Assembly (NCBI GenBank): GCA_002479645.1
Contig: DLOO01000032.1
Span: 1-14,377 of the forward strand
Length of the DNA stretch: 14,377 nt
Direction of reading: 5' to 3'
DNA from: Lachnoclostridium sp. UBA7482
GTDB lineage: Bacteria; Bacillota; Clostridia; Lachnospirales; Lachnospiraceae
The notes beneath the pieces are model-generated. The model was not told the origin of the DNA and searched no databases. It worked only from the letters and a program-made list of their open reading frames with translations. The stretch's first letter is position 1, and the number at the start of each line of letters is the position of its first letter. Shown here in pieces: positions 12,497-14,377 of this stretch. The translations under genes were made by a program, and so were the position numbers.

Positions 12497-14377
12497 TTAT
12501 TCCTTCGTTGTCCAAATGAGTTTTGTTGTCAATTCAGGTTTCTTTACAACTCCGCCGTGTTCATTCAGCCATTTAGGGAAGGTATCGCTCCATTTGCCTT
12601 CGATAATCGAAATATCATCGGGTTTGAAAGCGGCTGCCCCTCCGGCTGTTTCCGCGTAGAGTTTATCGCTCATAAACGATACCTTGTATGTACCGTTAGG
12701 GTCAAGATCCGTGCCATCGGGGAGCTTGCAGCTTATCAGGCGCTCTCCGGCGGGCATCCACGGAGCAAACGAAACATTCAGTCCGGAGGCAACATAATAG
12801 CTCTTCTCCTGCGACTCAAATCCGTTCAGGCAATCCATGATTTGCTGTCCGGTAAGGGTTCCCGACGCAATACCTTCTTCCTCGCCGCTTGTGCGGTCGG
12901 GAGCCATATTGCGGACGGTGGTGCTGTTAATGGTTCCGGCATAGAGGGGACAGTTTGCGCCCTGATCAACACTGCTGACATAGACCAGAGCAATGTCCGT
13001 ACCCGTCATATCGCGGTAAACCCCGCCCATATACAGCGCGGTTTCAAATCGCGTCAGGCTTTCATCGCAGGCGCCGACATTTGCGGCGTCCCATATACTC
13101 TGTCCGGCAAGCTTGTTATCTCTTGCCGTATCGCCGATCTTAAGCCATTCCTCTACGGTAATCTTGCCTGTCAGCATATCTCTTGCCGAATTATTCAGCG
13201 CCTCTTCCACTTCTCTTGAGGTTGCCTGACCGCCTAACAGATAGAAATCGCTGATAATACGGCCTTCCTGAATGGTCTTCTGAATGCCTGCGTTAAAATC
13301 ATTTGTATCAAGGGGTACCCCTTTGATGTTAGAAACCATCGAGTTGCCCTCGCCAAACATACTGCTCTGTGCTTCCACGCTGCAAATATAACCCATAATC
13401 TCAAGAAGCAGCTTCTTGTGCTCCTTGCTTTTCCCAGCAGCCGCCTTGTTGATTCCCATAAAATAGGTAGGAAGCGAATAGAGGTAGTCCGTGTCCTCCT
13501 CGTCACCCGTCCAGAAAGGCATCATTGCGTATTCGTGGTCGCTTTCTATGATACGTGCATTTGCATAAGTATTCTGAGGGCCGACTATCATTACTGTGGA
13601 ATGGTAATCACAGAGCATCGGCATACGATAGCGCGGCATATAGTCCCAGTCATCCAGACGGACAATGCCATCGTCCACAAGCTGCTTCATCTTCTCCGCA
13701 AAAGGCTCAAGGTGTCCCACAAGACTGCCCTCGCCCCGCTGATACGCAACCAGCCACTCCATATTTTGGGCGCCGGCAAAAACCGCGTCATAGGAAAATG
13801 GGTTAAAGAGAGCCTGATAGGAATCGGCAAAAACCAGGGAAGGGCGAATCGCTCTGACATTAACCGTTTTCTCCTCGCCGTCAAAGTTTTCCACCGCAGT
13901 AAGCCCGGCGTTGTCAATGGTATTCACAAGCTCCTTAAACTCGGTGTAGCCGCCGGGAATATTCCAGCCGTTTTCCTCAAAAACCGTTTTGTCATAGATG
14001 ATGCCGATGACATCGGAAGGACCGGGGAGATAGAACAGACTGCCGTCCGAACGAACACAGGAGTCCAGCGAGGTAAGATAGAAGTTGTTGATGAAATTCT
14101 CACCTGACAAATCCAGAAAATACTGATCCGCTGTATCAATCATGTAGTTCAGGTATCTGCCCATCACAATGTCGCACTCCTTGCCGTTTTCAAGGTTGTT
14201 TTTCATTACTAACAGGGAATCGGCGGCGCCGTCAAATACCATAACCACGTCTACATCGGGGAATTTATTCTCGATGGATTTTTCCATTGCGGCGGCGTTG
14301 TCCAAACCATACTCATAATGAATCGTCACGATTTCTTTGTTCTGATCGATGGCGGTAAGCGACAGAATGTCATTTTC
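12497..14377 (-). CDS. extracellular solute-binding protein fused to a 5'-nucleotidase C-terminal domain (N-terminus outside window)
   Basis: The frame is open through the right edge; 626 residues are visible and only the signal peptide and first few residues are probably missing. Numbered from the GTG at 14329 (16 more codons precede it), residues 1 to about 405 resemble a family 1 (MalE-like) solute-binding protein: VTIHYEYG start, PDVDVVMVF, then ECDIVMGRYL, VIGIIYDKTVFEENGWNIPG, and the hinge-region pattern YSLPTYFMGINKAAAGKSKE. Residues about 420-560 match the substrate-recognition domain of UshA-type 5'-nucleotidases: LTRFETALYMGGVYRDMTGT, DIALVYVSS, GTLTGQQIMDCLNG, VASGLNVSF and DLDPNGTYKVSFMSD. 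The metallophosphatase domain that normally precedes it is absent, so no hydrolysis is expected. It should be exported, probably as a lipoprotein. The kinase gene starts 17 bases after its stop and no permease genes are visible, so a sensory rather than transport job is likely (inference). The ligand is unknown; a nucleotide or sugar is a guess. Confidence 0.85.
   Translation of the reverse strand, partial: ENDILSLTAIDQNKEIVTIHYEYGLDNAAAMEKSIENKFPDVDVVMVFDGAADSLLVMKNNLENGKECDIVMGRYLNYMIDTADQYFLDLSGENFINNFYLTSLDSCVRSDGSLFYLPGPSDVIGIIYDKTVFEENGWNIPGGYTEFKELVNTIDNAGLTAVENFDGEEKTVNVRAIRPSLVFADSYQALFNPFSYDAVFAGAQNMEWLVAYQRGEGSLVGHLEPFAEKMKQLVDDGIVRLDDWDYMPRYRMPMLCDYHSTVMIVGPQNTYANARIIESDHEYAMMPFWTGDEEDTDYLYSLPTYFMGINKAAAGKSKEHKKLLLEIMGYICSVEAQSSMFGEGNSMVSNIKGVPLDTNDFNAGIQKTIQEGRIISDFYLLGGQATSREVEEALNNSARDMLTGKITVEEWLKIGDTARDNKLAGQSIWDAANVGACDESLTRFETALYMGGVYRDMTGTDIALVYVSSVDQGANCPLYAGTINSTTVRNMAPDRTSGEEEGIASGTLTGQQIMDCLNGFESQEKSYYVASGLNVSFAPWMPAGERLISCKLPDGTDLDPNGTYKVSFMSDKLYAETAGGAAAFKPDDISIIEGKWSDTFPKWLNEHGGVVKKPELTTKLIWTTKE

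Noticed and set aside
11190..12659. Long plus-strand reading frame (489 codons) opposite the kinase
   Set aside because: It covers conserved kinase and binding-protein coding sequence on the other strand and has no domain signature.
1..14377. CRISPR arrays, insertion sequences and integrase genes
   Set aside because: No regularly spaced repeats, no transposase or recombinase motifs and no terminal inverted repeats were seen on either strand.

Overview
The window looks like chromosomal DNA of a mid-GC Clostridia, most plausibly a Lachnospiraceae-type Firmicute. Evidence: strong AGGAGG-type ribosome sites, a TTGACA/TATAAT promoter, a one-piece ssrA gene whose encoded tag ends LAFAA, and protein sequences of clostridial style. 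Every protein gene found here lies on the minus strand. The only plus-strand gene is ssrA (tmRNA).

Layout from high to low coordinates, which is the direction of minus-strand transcription. (1) 14377-8655 is an accessory sensory cassette. It starts with an exported solute-binding protein carrying a 5'-nucleotidase C-terminal domain (its own N-terminus lies outside the window). Next is a large membrane-anchored hybrid histidine kinase with two receiver domains, and then a cytoplasmic HELGH metallopeptidase-like protein. Gaps are 17 and 24 bases, so this reads as one operon. The kinase has an in-frame amber codon (TAG, 12411-12413) inside its first membrane helix, so the allele in this sequence is split. 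(2) 8654-7404 is a visibly AT-rich stretch. It holds truncated deaminase and acetyltransferase remnants fused out of frame, a small two-helix membrane protein, and a HAD-family protein lacking the second catalytic Asp. (3) 7338-6815 is the ssrA unit: promoter, tmRNA, and a long hairpin terminator shared with the convergent HAD gene. (4) 6746-6278 holds two minus-strand promoters and the C-terminal remnant of a GPH-family sugar/cation symporter. (5) 6309-1 is a compact housekeeping operon: rluF, a divergent ligA, metA (overlapping ligA by 11 bases), a class I DAHP synthase, and an ABC exporter that runs off the left edge.

Functionally, the left half combines rRNA modification, DNA ligation, methionine entry and aromatic amino acid entry with a transporter. 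The metA product carries Glu111, the residue linked to acetyl-CoA use. The right half looks like a ligand-sensing pathway: the binding protein or the kinase's own Cache-like domain would detect a signal and pass it through a His-Asp relay. No partner HPt protein or DNA-binding regulator is in the window. The least standard items are the binding protein/5'-nucleotidase-domain fusion next to the kinase, the amber codon, and the LigA active-site substitutions.
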